From NCBI RefSeq assembly GCF_028475105.1, contig NZ_CP116936.1, positions 2,913,501-2,977,500 of the forward strand: a stretch of 64,000 bases of DNA, read 5' to 3'. The stretch is from Micromonospora sp. LH3U1 (lineage in GTDB: Bacteria; Actinomycetota; Actinomycetes; Mycobacteriales; Micromonosporaceae). Shown here piece after piece: positions 1-8,471 of this stretch. Both the position numbers and the translations under genes were made by a program. Numbering within the stretch: the stretch's first letter is position 1; each line of letters starts with the position of its first letter. The notes under the pieces are model-generated. The model was given only the letters and a program-made list of their open reading frames with translations, was not told where the DNA came from and did not search any database.

Positions 1-225
1 GCGTGGGCGGCTGTGGCGATTCGCCCGCCCATGGACTTGGTTCTGACGCCGCCGACCAGACCGTCAGCGGATACGAGCGGCGGGCGGGCACCCGTTCCGC
101 TGTCGCCGCGCTCCAACCGGTCCTACCGGTGAGGGCTGCCTGCGGTCGGCCTCATCGGCTCGGGCGGCACGACCACCGGAAAGGTGCACTCGCCCTCGGC
201 GTCTCTGGACTCGCTGGACGTGGGC

Positions 226-258
226 GGGCCGTCGGGACGCATCGCGCCCCGACGGCCC
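226..258 (-). terminator. Stem-loop after the Lys-C-like protease gene
   Basis: A perfect 11-bp stem, GGGCCGTCGGG (226-236) pairing with CCCGACGGCCC (248-258) around an 11-nt loop, starts 18 nt past the stop of the minus-strand protease gene. There is no U-run, as is common for actinobacterial terminators. The rest of 1-275 shows no convincing gene; reading frames there have no recognisable content or start signals. Confidence 0.65.
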
Positions 259-275
259 GTTGACGTCGGCTGTCG

Positions 276-1505
276 TCAGCCGTTGTCGATCAGACTGGCG
301 ATCTCGTTGTAGATCAGGTGAGCCTTCGCGCCCTGGTTCGACGGGCAACCGCCGAGGTGGTGCAGGGCGATCACCCGGTGGCTGGCGTTCAGCACCGGTG
401 AGCCGGAGTTGCCGCCGGAGGTGTCACAGCTGTAGCTGATGTTGTAGGTGTTGTAGTTCGCGTTCTTCACTGTGCACGTCGCACCGTTCTGGCTGTCCTC
501 GAAGATCGACAGTCGCTTCGGGTTGCCGTCGCCGTGCCCCGGGACGTACATCCGCGTGCCGGTGGTGGTGGCGGTCGTCGCCAGGTACAGGGTGCCGAAC
601 CCCTGGATGTTGGCGAAGTTGTTCACCGAGTACAGGGTGTAGTCCAGCTGGCTGGAGCCACCGCTGCTCACCTTGTAGAGGGTGGCGCCGCTTACCTTGG
701 TGCCGGCGCCCGGGTTTGAGCCGCCACAGGTGGCGCACTGGTAGTTGAACTGCATCTCACTGCCGCTGACGGCGGACTGCGTCGAGAAGCAGTGCTTGTT
801 GGTCAGCATGCGGTTGGTGTTGCCGACCCGCCAGGTCGTGCACATCCCTCCGCCACTGATCAGCAGCCGCGCCACCGCCCTGCCCTTGGCGTACTCGTTG
901 GGGTGGCTGCTCTGGTAGCAGACCACGTCGCGGCGGGCGTCGGTGCTGCAGACGGACTGCGTGGTGAAGTTGTTCTGCGTGATCTCCGCGGCGTCGTAGC
1001 CGCGCCAGAACCGGTCGATGGTCGCGGCGCTGCTGCGGGAGGCGCGGCTGCTGTGCAGCGTTACCACTGCGGTGTCGCCGTCCACCGACATGGCCCAGAA
1101 GCCCGGTTGTCCGTCCGTGGTGTAGTCCGCGCCGGTGGCCCGGTTGAGGTGGCGGTCGTACCGGTAGCTCTCCCGGCCGTCGGGGTTCGACACGGTCACG
1201 TACTCGCCGTCGGCGAGTCGCAGAGAGCTGAAGTGCACCTTGACGTACGACGCGCCGGGGTGCCGGATGATCTGCGTCCGGCCGTCCTGGGCGTAGGCCA
1301 GCGACCCGTTCATGGTCCGGAGTTCGCCGACCGTGGTGACGCCCTCGGCCGAGAACTGTTGCGATTCGGGTGCCCGCTGGGATTGCGGCGCGAGAGGTTG
1401 GACCGAGTACGCCTCGGCGGCGGGTACCGACAGCAAGCTCAGCCCGAGTGTGCCGGCGCCGAGCGCGACGGCCACCGTTCGTAGGCGGCGCAGGGCATGT
1501 TTCAT
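276..1505 (-). CDS. Secreted trypsin-fold serine protease, lysyl endopeptidase-like
   Basis: A 409-residue exported protease. Residues 1-32 form a signal peptide (basic start, hydrophobic core, AEA cleavage site), followed by a propeptide-like region to about residue 200. The catalytic domain shows His238 in LTNKHC, Asp288 in LDYTLY and Ser367 in GGNSGSP. The GHGDGNPKRLS segment and the paired cysteines resemble the Achromobacter lysyl endopeptidase group of chymotrypsin-fold enzymes; Lys specificity is inferred, not shown. The ATG at 1505 follows GGGAGGAG with good spacing. It is a single gene with a strong stem-loop after its stop, separated by about 300 bp from the next gene. Probably a nutrient-scavenging extracellular protease. 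Confidence 0.9.
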   Translation of the reverse strand: MKHALRRLRTVAVALGAGTLGLSLLSVPAAEAYSVQPLAPQSQRAPESQQFSAEGVTTVGELRTMNGSLAYAQDGRTQIIRHPGASYVKVHFSSLRLADGEYVTVSNPDGRESYRYDRHLNRATGADYTTDGQPGFWAMSVDGDTAVVTLHSSRASRSSAATIDRFWRGYDAAEITQNNFTTQSVCSTDARRDVVCYQSSHPNEYAKGRAVARLLISGGGMCTTWRVGNTNRMLTNKHCFSTQSAVSGSEMQFNYQCATCGGSNPGAGTKVSGATLYKVSSGGSSQLDYTLYSVNNFANIQGFGTLYLATTATTTGTRMYVPGHGDGNPKRLSIFEDSQNGATCTVKNANYNTYNISYSCDTSGGNSGSPVLNASHRVIALHHLGGCPSNQGAKAHLIYNEIASLIDNG

Positions 1506-1815
1506 CGTCGCTCCTCCCGAGGAACCAGCACCCAGACGTGCTTGCAGCCTTCATACTCGAAGCCGAGCAAACATGCAAATCTATCTATCTCTGGGGGTGT
1601 TGCTGTGGCCCCACCGCTTCGCCGATCGGGCGGCAGTATGGACATGCCATTCGGGTGGAAGGTCGGCATGCAAGTCGCAGTTGTCGACGCCGGCCGACGC
1701 GGCGTCGCAGATTTGCACCCAAGGCGGCGACGCGTGTCGCAGGTCCGGGCCGAGCACGACGATGGTCCCGACGAATCTGTCCGGGCGGCGCGTCGGGACA
1801 CTGTGGTTAGCTGGC

Positions 1816-1953
1816 TCAGCCGCTCTCGTCCACGAACTTGTAGTAGCTCATCCGGAAGCGTTGCAGCAGGGCACGCATGAACTCCGGACCGGCCTCCGGC
1901 GGAACCCGCGTCTCACCGACCGGCACGCCGTTGTCGTAGAAGTCCTGGGCCAA
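1816..1953 (-). CDS. Small hypothetical protein, 45 aa, TTG start
   Basis: A short reading frame with TTG at 1953 preceded by AGGAGG (1961-1966, 7-nt spacing). It encodes an acidic peptide (begins LAQDFYDNGVPVGETRV, ends YYKFVDESG) with high third-position GC. No family is recognised. The frame stays open upstream to 2035 but offers no ATG or GTG, so the Shine-Dalgarno sequence decides the start. It could be an independent small protein or the surviving 3' end of a larger gene; the former is favoured by the ribosome-binding site. Confidence 0.5.
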   Translation of the reverse strand: MAQDFYDNGVPVGETRVPPEAGPEFMRALLQRFRMSYYKFVDESG

Positions 1954-2185
1954 CCCGCTCCCTCCTGGTTCATCACGGCTTCGCCGGTCACCACAGGCTC
2001 GGCGGACGGAAAGCGTGCCACGCCTCAGCCGTGATCATGCCTCGACTACGGATCTCGTTGAAGCCGTCCACCGCACCGGCCAGCGCCGGCTGACCGGCAG
2101 TTCCCGGCCGGATGATCCATCGCCTCGTGGGCGCTGAGATGCTAGGAAGGGGACGTGCCTGACCTGACGAACTCCTCTTGATGCC

Positions 2186-2701
2186 ATGGCCCTGGAGACT
2201 CGGCGGCTGCTGTTGCGCCGCTGGCAAAGCGATGATCTAGACGGGTTCGCCGCGGTCAATGCGCAGCCCGAGGTGATGCGTTATATCCATGACGGCCGCA
2301 CCCTGGACCGGGCCGCGACCGCGGAGCGTCTGGCCAACTATCAGCGGCACTGGGACGAGCACGGCTTCGGCCTGTACGCGGTGGAGATCAAAGAGACCGG
2401 CGAGCTGGCCGGTTTCACTGGACTGGCGGTGCCGACCTTCCTGCCCGAGATCATGCCGGCCGTGGAGATCGGCTGGCGGCTCGGCCGTGCGTACTGGGGC
2501 CGGGGCCTGGCCACCGAGGCGGCCCAGGCCGTTGTCGCCCACACTCGTGCCGAGCTCGACCTGCGGCGGCTGGTCAGCATCCACATCGTCGGCAACGAGG
2601 CGTCCGCGCGGGTGATGGTCAAGCTGGGCATGTGGCTGGAGCGCGAGACCGTGCAGCCGGACACCGGCCGCCAGGTCCGGGTCTACGCGATGGAGCTGTA
2701 A
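2186..2701 (+). CDS. GNAT N-acetyltransferase, RimJ/RimL type
   Basis: A 171-residue acetyltransferase. It opens with the typical LETRRLLLRRW beta-1 strand, carries the acetyl-CoA binding stretch GRAYWGRGLATEA (about residues 99-111) and ends with the NEASARVMVKLGM motif (about 140-152) that marks RimJ/RimL-like enzymes acetylating protein N-termini or small amines. An in-frame stop at 2165 leaves the ATG at 2186 as the only plausible start; no good Shine-Dalgarno sequence precedes it. An 8-codon GTG frame (2155-2181) ends just before it. Substrate unknown; it stands alone. Confidence 0.88.
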   Translation: MALETRRLLLRRWQSDDLDGFAAVNAQPEVMRYIHDGRTLDRAATAERLANYQRHWDEHGFGLYAVEIKETGELAGFTGLAVPTFLPEIMPAVEIGWRLGRAYWGRGLATEAAQAVVAHTRAELDLRRLVSIHIVGNEASARVMVKLGMWLERETVQPDTGRQVRVYAMEL

Positions 2702-3024
2702 AACAGGCTTTCGCAGCCAGGACCGAGGCCGCCGATACGAAGGGCAAGCGGCACGATGGCCAGCCGAAAGGAAGGCCAGCTAGGAAGACGGCCGCCAGCG
2801 CCAAGGTGCGCGAGTTGATCGGTCAGGCTATTGAGAACCAGATGAGCGACAACCGGTTCGGCCTGATCCGCCGGGGGCGGTGCTGTTCGTGTGACACCCG
2901 CGCGTCCGGCGCCTCGCATGGGCGGTGCGCCGTCACGACGTGTTGCGCGAGCTACGCCGCAAGCAGTGAGGAATGCCAGCCGGTGCCACAGCGCGGCACG
3001 CTCACCTGACCCCCGGACAGCGGA
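2702..3024. other. Intergenic stretch with gene-like debris
   Basis: About 320 bp between the GNAT gene and the esterase stop. One plus-strand frame (roughly 2697-2880) reads as basic, protein-like sequence (ADTKGKRHDGQPKGRPARK, then KVRELIGQAIENQMSDNRF) but has no start codon of its own and loses character after 2880. It may be the remnant of a DNA-binding protein gene; no family is claimed. Confidence 0.3.
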
Positions 3025-4290
3025 TCAGCGACGACGGCGGGCCATCCACTGCCAGATGTGGGTGCCGTTGCGGCTCGGGTCGTTGCGGGCGACGTAGATC
3101 CAGGACCAGTGACCGGGGAACTGGTAGCCGTTCCAGACGACGTGGTCGTACAGGGTGATCAGTGATCCTGGGATGAGGTCGTGGGCGTGGATCGTGTTGG
3201 TCTGGGGTGGCACGGTGTCGTCGTCGCGCGAGGTGACCAGCCAGGTCGGCGTGTGAATCTTCGCCAGCTCCGCGTCGGTGATCAGCGGCGGTCCCTCCCC
3301 GCCGAGCGGCTCGATAACGCCGCAGATCGGTACCGACGCGGCGAACAGGTCAGGATAGGCAACGGTCATCTCCAGGGACATGTAGCCGCCGTTGCTGCAA
3401 CCGGCCACGTAGATCCGGTCGGGGTCGACACGCTTGCGGCGTACGAGGTCCTGGACGATCTCGCGGATCAGCGGGGCGAACCGGGGGCCGTCCTCCATCC
3501 AGTAGGAGGTGCTCTGCGGAGCGACGACGTACGCGCCGGAGAAGATCCGTTGAGCCTGCGGGGTGGCGAAGCCCAGCGCGCCGCGGTTGGCGCGCAGCGT
3601 GGTCTCGTTGTCGTAGTAGTCGTCGGGCAGTGAGGCACCCTCGCCGCCGCCGTGCAGCCAGAGGATCAGCGGCAGCCGAGCGTGGCGGGGCGAACGCTCC
3701 GGGGAGTACAGCCGGTACTTCAGGCCCGAGCCCGAGACGTGGTGGCTGAAGGCGTCCACCTCGGGGTTCGACAGCCGCCCCTGCGCGAAGCGCGTGATGG
3801 TGACTGGCGAGCCGTGGCGGCGGACGAGCGGGGCGGTCTGCCTGATGGTGTAGACGAGGTCCAGCCGGACGTTGCGGCCCCTGCTCACGATGTAGCCGAG
3901 GGTGCCACCGCCGAGTTGACCTTCGGCGTAGCTCAGCTCCAGCACGATGTTTCCGTGCCGGTCGAGCCGAGCCGCCGTCACCGTGCGGTCCAGGTCGTAC
4001 TCGCTGAAGATCAGATCGCCGGGAGCGATCGGGATCGGGCTGGTGGCCTTGGCATGCACGGTGAATGTGTCGGGGGTGAGCCCGGCGGGGTCGATCGGCC
4101 CGAACCGGCCGGTGTCGAGGGTGACCGAGGTGACCTGCTCACCACCGTCGAGCGTTCTCGCGTCAAGGGTGAAGCTCACGCTGGTGGGGTGGTGGCCACC
4201 GGCCTGGGCGGCGGGGCCGGGCAGCGCCAGGCCGATAGCCGCACCGGCGCCACCGGCCAGGACGTTGCGGCGAGTGACAGACGTGGACAT
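3025..4290 (-). CDS. Tat-exported esterase with N-terminal Ig-like domain (PHB-depolymerase/EstA-like)
   Basis: 421 residues from ATG 4290, chosen because it starts a twin-arginine signal (VTRRNVLAGG, residues 6-14, hydrophobic core, AQA) although the frame extends further upstream. Residues about 35-175 look like the Ig-like domain of Thermotoga EstA-type esterases; residues about 188-400 form an alpha/beta hydrolase: oxyanion WLHGGGEG (211-218), nucleophile Ser299 in AGCSNGGY, acid Asp357 or Asp358 in SRDDDTVPP and His394 in FPGHWSW. It probably hydrolyses short-chain or polymeric esters outside the membrane. A candidate promoter lies immediately upstream. Confidence 0.85.
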   Translation of the reverse strand: MSTSVTRRNVLAGGAGAAIGLALPGPAAQAGGHHPTSVSFTLDARTLDGGEQVTSVTLDTGRFGPIDPAGLTPDTFTVHAKATSPIPIAPGDLIFSEYDLDRTVTAARLDRHGNIVLELSYAEGQLGGGTLGYIVSRGRNVRLDLVYTIRQTAPLVRRHGSPVTITRFAQGRLSNPEVDAFSHHVSGSGLKYRLYSPERSPRHARLPLILWLHGGGEGASLPDDYYDNETTLRANRGALGFATPQAQRIFSGAYVVAPQSTSYWMEDGPRFAPLIREIVQDLVRRKRVDPDRIYVAGCSNGGYMSLEMTVAYPDLFAASVPICGVIEPLGGEGPPLITDAELAKIHTPTWLVTSRDDDTVPPQTNTIHAHDLIPGSLITLYDHVVWNGYQFPGHWSWIYVARNDPSRNGTHIWQWMARRRR

Positions 4291-4738
4291 GCGGGCCCCC
4301 GGTACCTTGCGACGTAGACACTCATCGACGAATGTCAACCTAGTGCCGCAGAGATCCGCTGGCAACCGATGCCGCCCCGGGTGATCAGGGCGCCCCAGCT
4401 CGTCGAAGCTACCGGGATGACGCCCCGATCGATCACGGGAGGAGAGCCGCCGCTCCACGGTGACCCAGGCGGGATCGGGGTCCTGCACCCATTGGCAGAC
4501 CTCCTCGTGGTAGGAGGGGGTGCCCGGCGGGAACGCCGCCCAAGCCGATGACCGGGTGGTTACGTCGGGCGCGGGTTCAGGTGCCCCTTGGTGCGCTAGG
4601 TGCGTAGCCGTGCCGGGTCTTTCCCTGCGCTTCTACGGCCTGGCGACCGACGTAAGGAAGTCTGTCGCGGATGCGTAGTGTCGTGGGTACGGTGGCCAAC
4701 GATCCGCACTCCGGTCCACGAGGAGCGTTCTGGCCACG
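4291..4738. other. Divergent intergenic region
   Basis: 448 bp between the esterase start and the HEAT-like gene, without a supportable gene. It holds the candidate esterase promoter. Apart from that no clear repeat or operator was seen. Confidence 0.5.
4311..4338 (-). promoter_or_regulatory. Candidate promoter of the esterase gene
   Basis: On the minus strand a consensus -35 TTGACA (4333-4338) is followed after 16 nt by TACGTC (4311-4316), 20 nt before the ATG at 4290. The -35 matches perfectly; the -10 is weak. Confidence 0.4.
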
Positions 4739-5977
4739 ATGACGGACCCGACGACGGCTGTCTGGTACTACCCCAAGCCAACAAGCTTCGCAGGTTCGCT
4801 CCAGCACGGCCTTGGTCGCGGCGCGTATCGCGCGTTGCGCAACCCGGCGACGCCACAGGCCGTACTCGCGTGCGTCAAGCGGGACTATCGCTGGGATTGG
4901 CTCGTTGACGAGCGCGCCATCTACCTGGCCCGGCTGATTCGTGATCTTGCGCTACCGATACCTCCGCTGCTCACCCTGCTGCACGAACACGTAGTCGACG
5001 ACGACAACACGTTCGACAACACCCTTGAGGTACTCGAGGTATTGGGCCGCGCTGGCGATCGGCATGTGATCGACGGGTTGCGGCGGTACGTGCACAGCGG
5101 TCCGCGCTGGGTCGACGTGCTCCACACGATCGCCCGCGACTGGTCCCGCGAGCTCTGGGACGATCTGTTGCCGGTCGCACGGGCCCGGCTCAACCAAGGT
5201 GACCACGCGGACGACGTGCTCTGGCGTAGCAGGCCATGGCGGGACTGGGCTGCCGCGGACGACCAGGTCGCCGCCGAAGTTGCGGCGTTCCAGCCACGAT
5301 CCACCTCACGACCACTTGAGCAGCAGTCGACTGAGGATCTCCTGACGATGCTTCGCACCGGTGCGACCGACCGGCAGAAAGACGCGTTGCGCGAGCTGAA
5401 CCGCCGAGGGCCGCAGCCGGCCCTGTTGCCGATTGTGGACGAGTTGCCCGCGAGAGAGCTTCACGCCCCGTTGGGCCGCGCCATCCGAATGCTCGGCTCC
5501 CAGGCACTCACACTGGCCCGAGCCTGGGCCGCACCCCCGATCCATCCGATGATCTGGACCGCCTGCCTGGTGCTGGCGAAGCACGGCGACGACTCCGACC
5601 TTCCGGCACTACTCGCCGGCTGGGACTGGCTAGACCGCAGGACGGATGACCGCTGTGGTTACGACGACCTCGCCGTGGGCATCGCCCGTATTGGTGGACC
5701 GGCCGCGCAGGCCGTGGTACCCCGGCTCCGCCAGGCCTGGTTCACCCCGCACACCTTCGAGCGGGCAGCGTACCTACGCGCTGTTGTAGCGCTCGACCCA
5801 GGTAACACGGAATCGTTGCTCACCGAGGGCTTGTGGGACTGCGAAAGCGACGTACGACAGTTTGCGGCGGAACACGTCCCACTCGACGACATGACGCGCA
5901 AACAACTGAGCTATCTCCGCGACGACCCGATAGAGACCTCCGAGGTACGCGCCACCGCCGCTGCTCGACTCAGCTGA
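4739..5977 (+). CDS. HEAT-like repeat protein of unknown function
   Basis: 412 residues, alpha-helical, rich in Leu/Ala/Arg with repeated helix-pair patterns such as LRTGATDRQKDALRELNRRG (about 204-223) and the C-terminal stretch ESDVRQFAAEHVPLD, which resemble HEAT/PBS-lyase repeats. No signal peptide, transmembrane segment or catalytic motif is visible, so it is probably a cytoplasmic scaffold or binding protein. The ATG at 4739 is preceded by AGGAG (4721-4725) at rather long spacing. It stands alone between the esterase and the IS630 remnant. Confidence 0.75.
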   Translation: MTDPTTAVWYYPKPTSFAGSLQHGLGRGAYRALRNPATPQAVLACVKRDYRWDWLVDERAIYLARLIRDLALPIPPLLTLLHEHVVDDDNTFDNTLEVLEVLGRAGDRHVIDGLRRYVHSGPRWVDVLHTIARDWSRELWDDLLPVARARLNQGDHADDVLWRSRPWRDWAAADDQVAAEVAAFQPRSTSRPLEQQSTEDLLTMLRTGATDRQKDALRELNRRGPQPALLPIVDELPARELHAPLGRAIRMLGSQALTLARAWAAPPIHPMIWTACLVLAKHGDDSDLPALLAGWDWLDRRTDDRCGYDDLAVGIARIGGPAAQAVVPRLRQAWFTPHTFERAAYLRAVVALDPGNTESLLTEGLWDCESDVRQFAAEHVPLDDMTRKQLSYLRDDPIETSEVRATAAARLS

Positions 5978-6141
5978 GCGAACACACCGCCTGCAGGGCA
6001 TCCCGTTGCGTCCCATGCGGCCGATGAGGTGCCAAACTTGCAGAACTCGATACTTAGGACGGCTCAGAAGGAGCCAAAGAACCGGTCTCAACAACTAATT
6101 TCGGGTGTCTGAAGTGACTAAACGGTGAGCGTCTGGATCAT

Positions 6142-6401
6142 CTAAAATCGGATCATGGAGAGCGCGTTTCGGCGGGTGGTGGTGCCGTGGCGCTTGTAGT
6201 CATGGGTGCGCCGCTCGGCCTGGTCGAATCGCATTGGTAGCAGCGGCGCGGCGCGATCCAGGGCCCGGATTGGGACTTCTCATCGACGCAGACCACCACG
6301 GCGTTAGTCGGCGGTTCGAGGTACAAAGCCGACCACATCACGGGCGTCTGAGGGTTCACCCCGGCTGCGGCGTCGACCTGGCTGCTACGCAATCCGCTCA
6401 C
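6142..6401 (-). pseudogene. IS630-family transposase remnant, frameshifted
   Basis: The minus strand from 6401 reads LYLEPPTNAVVVCVDEKSQ, the first-aspartate DDE region of IS630/Tc1-type transposases. After this point homology continues in the next frame as IRALDRAAPLLPMRFDQAE and RRTHDYKRHGTTT, so about one base is missing at the DEKSQ/IRALD junction. The frame then ends at TAG (6142-6144) with unrelated residues. N-terminal and C-terminal thirds and terminal inverted repeats are absent, so this is a dead fragment of about 260 bp. Confidence 0.8.
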
Positions 6402-6730
6402 GCCGTCATCCCGGCGGCGGCTCGCTGCGTGAGCGCGTCGAGGACGTCAACGTGCGCGGCCGATACCTGCACGTCGAGGCGCAGCGCATCGGCGTCGCGG
6501 GCGATGGTGAAGGAGAAGAACGAGCAGCAGGAGCTTTCCCGATCGGTCAGGTCCCGGGCGGTCGGCTCGGCGGCCGGGTCGAGGCGCCACCGCAGGTGGG
6601 TGGGGGACAGTCGTTGCTGTTCTCGCAGGGCGGTGGCGAACAGGTCGTCGAACTCGGCCAGCCGCAGTGGCCGTTGCGCGTTCGGCAAGGTGCACGATTC
6701 GGGCACCCACGTCTGGTCATCGGTGGTCAT
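6398..6730 (-). CDS. Small conserved protein with ESSCCSFF motif
   Basis: 110 residues, soluble, with Cys13 in ESCTLP and a vicinal Cys68-Cys69 pair in DRESSCCSFFSF. The beginning (WVPESCTLPNAQRPLRLAEFD) and the motif match, from memory, a small actinobacterial family often found next to MerR-type regulators; function is unknown and a thiol/metal-sensing or redox role is only a guess. The ATG lies 7 nt after a TACCGT box, suggesting a leaderless transcript from a promoter with a 19-bp spacer. The 3' end touches the IS630 remnant. Confidence 0.8.
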   Translation of the reverse strand: MTTDDQTWVPESCTLPNAQRPLRLAEFDDLFATALREQQRLSPTHLRWRLDPAAEPTARDLTDRESSCCSFFSFTIARDADALRLDVQVSAAHVDVLDALTQRAAAGMTA

Positions 6731-6737
6731 ACCGATG

Positions 6738-6768
6738 ACGGTAAGCCTCTACTCGGTACCGGATGCAA
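6738..6768 (-). promoter_or_regulatory. Promoter with 19-bp spacer, MerR-like architecture, leaderless
   Basis: On the minus strand TTGCAT (6763-6768) and TACCGT (6738-6743) are separated by exactly 19 bp containing CGGTACCG. The start codon follows the -10 box after 7 nt. An over-long spacer is the hallmark of MerR-activated promoters; the regulator gene is not adjacent, and no perfect dyad was found in the spacer. Confidence 0.45.
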
Positions 6769-6982
6769 GCCCACGCGCCGTGAATGGCGGGTCCTTCGCG
6801 CCTACATCGACCGCTCCCTGCGTCCGGGATTGGGCATCCCGACGCTGATTCCCCAGGTTTACCTGCGCTACGACCCGCATGCACGCAACCACTACTCGCC
6901 TGGCACGGCGCCGCTGTCCCGTCAGCGAATGGACTTTCTCCTGCTCCTGCCGCAGCGAAAACGGCCGGCCTGGCCGGCGGCG

Positions 6983-8212
6983 TCACGCCGTGCGGTAGTG
7001 GCCGGTGAGCCGGCCGAGCTTCATGGCCAGGTGCAGGCACAGTCGTTCGTTGCCGTCCTTGAGGTCGGTCCCGGCGAGCTGTTCCACCCGTTGCAGCCGG
7101 TAGTAGAGGGTGGTCCGGTGCAGTCGGAGCTTCTCGGCGGTGGCATGCGCGTTGCCCGCTAGGTCGAGGTATGCCTCCAGGGTCTCCAGCAGCACCTGGT
7201 GGGCGTCGTCGCGCAGCAGCCGCTCCAGCCCGGGATGGACGCCCGCGACGTCGAGATGCTGACTATCCAGTTGGGACAACACCCGGTAGATGCCCAGGCC
7301 GGCCCAGGACACCACCCGGCCCAGCGCGGGCAGTTGCGTACCGACCCGGGCGGCCTGCGCGGCCTCCTGGTAGGACTCGACCGCGCTGGACAGCCCGGCG
7401 CGAGGCTGGCCGATCCCGGTCACGGTCCGGTCCACCGAGGCCAGGCCCCTGGTCGCGGTGCCCAGCGCCTCGTCCAGGTGCCCGGCGGACGCTTCCGGCG
7501 AGGGGCGGCCGGCGACCCGGTCGCCGCAGACCAGCAGCACCCCGTGGTCGTGCCAGACGAGGTGCAGCGTCTCCCGCACCCCGATCCACCGACGGGTGGT
7601 GACCAGGGCCTGTTCCAGGGCGATCCGGGCGACCTCGTCGGGCTGCCGCCCGCCGGCCGGCACGAGCTGGGCGACGAGCGCGACGGTCGACCCGTCGGCG
7701 GCCACCACGCCCTCCTCCAGCAGCGCCCGCGCCGCGTGCTCGCGCGCCTGCCGGCTCTCCACCAGTAGGGTGCGGGTGGCCTCGGTCTCCCGCTGCGAGG
7801 CGAGCTCACCGAGCAGGTTCTCCCGGTACAGGGCCAGCGACAGGTCGGTGAAGGGGCCGGTCGCGGTCGCGATGTCGGCGTCGGTCATCGAACCGTCCGC
7901 GTCGATGAACCAGACGAACCCGAGCAGCAGGTCGTCGTGCCGGATCGGCACGCAGACCCTCGCCAGCAGGTCCAGTTCGGCGTACGCGGGGGTGCGGACC
8001 GGCGCGTGCGCCGTGAGCACGCCCATGCCCCGGAACCAGGCGATCACCTCCGGCGTCGTCTGCCGGCGCAGGATCGACGTCCGGCGGACGTCGTCCATCG
8101 GGCCGTCGTGCTCGCTGTAGGCGACCACCCGCTGCCGCCGGTCCTCGATGAGGGCGGGTCGCCCCACCCGGGCGGCGACGGCGTCGACGATTCGCTGGAG
8201 CTCACCGTGCAT
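6983..8212 (-). CDS. PucR/CdaR-family transcriptional regulator
   Basis: 409 residues from ATG 8212, chosen for the GGGGAG Shine-Dalgarno sequence at 7 nt, rather than the longer open frame. Residues about 1-160 form a GAF-like sensor (RPALIEDRRQRVVAYSEHDG, then LLLGFVWFIDADGSMTDAD); the C-terminus has the PucR helix-turn-helix NAHATAEKLRLHRTTLYYRL. It is divergent from the DapA-like lyase gene with a 259-bp shared promoter region, so it is probably that gene's regulator, responding to the catabolic substrate. PucR/DapA-like neighbours are typical of proline or hydroxyproline catabolism, which is a hypothesis here. Confidence 0.85.
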   Translation of the reverse strand: MHGELQRIVDAVAARVGRPALIEDRRQRVVAYSEHDGPMDDVRRTSILRRQTTPEVIAWFRGMGVLTAHAPVRTPAYAELDLLARVCVPIRHDDLLLGFVWFIDADGSMTDADIATATGPFTDLSLALYRENLLGELASQRETEATRTLLVESRQAREHAARALLEEGVVAADGSTVALVAQLVPAGGRQPDEVARIALEQALVTTRRWIGVRETLHLVWHDHGVLLVCGDRVAGRPSPEASAGHLDEALGTATRGLASVDRTVTGIGQPRAGLSSAVESYQEAAQAARVGTQLPALGRVVSWAGLGIYRVLSQLDSQHLDVAGVHPGLERLLRDDAHQVLLETLEAYLDLAGNAHATAEKLRLHRTTLYYRLQRVEQLAGTDLKDGNERLCLHLAMKLGRLTGHYRTA

Positions 8213-8471
8213 GTAACTCCCCTGGTTGCGCTGCGTGACAGGGATCGCGCGACCGCCAGTCCTTACCCTCCGGTGCGGGTGGGTCATCGCGCAAGGTCCA
8301 CTGTCGAAGTCACGACAAAAAGACGGGCGGCAACGCGACTGTTCCGGCATCTGTCCGAAGACCGGGGGCGACAGACGTTCCTAGGGTTCCGGTACGGACC
8401 GCACCAGCGGCGCCGCTGGTGCGGTGCGGGTGGGTTGTTGGACGGTGCCGGCGCGGAAAGGGGATTTCCGA

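Noticed and set aside
2697-3009. Basic protein-like frame after the GNAT gene
   Set aside because: No start codon, ends in unlike sequence, no recognised family; possibly a remnant.
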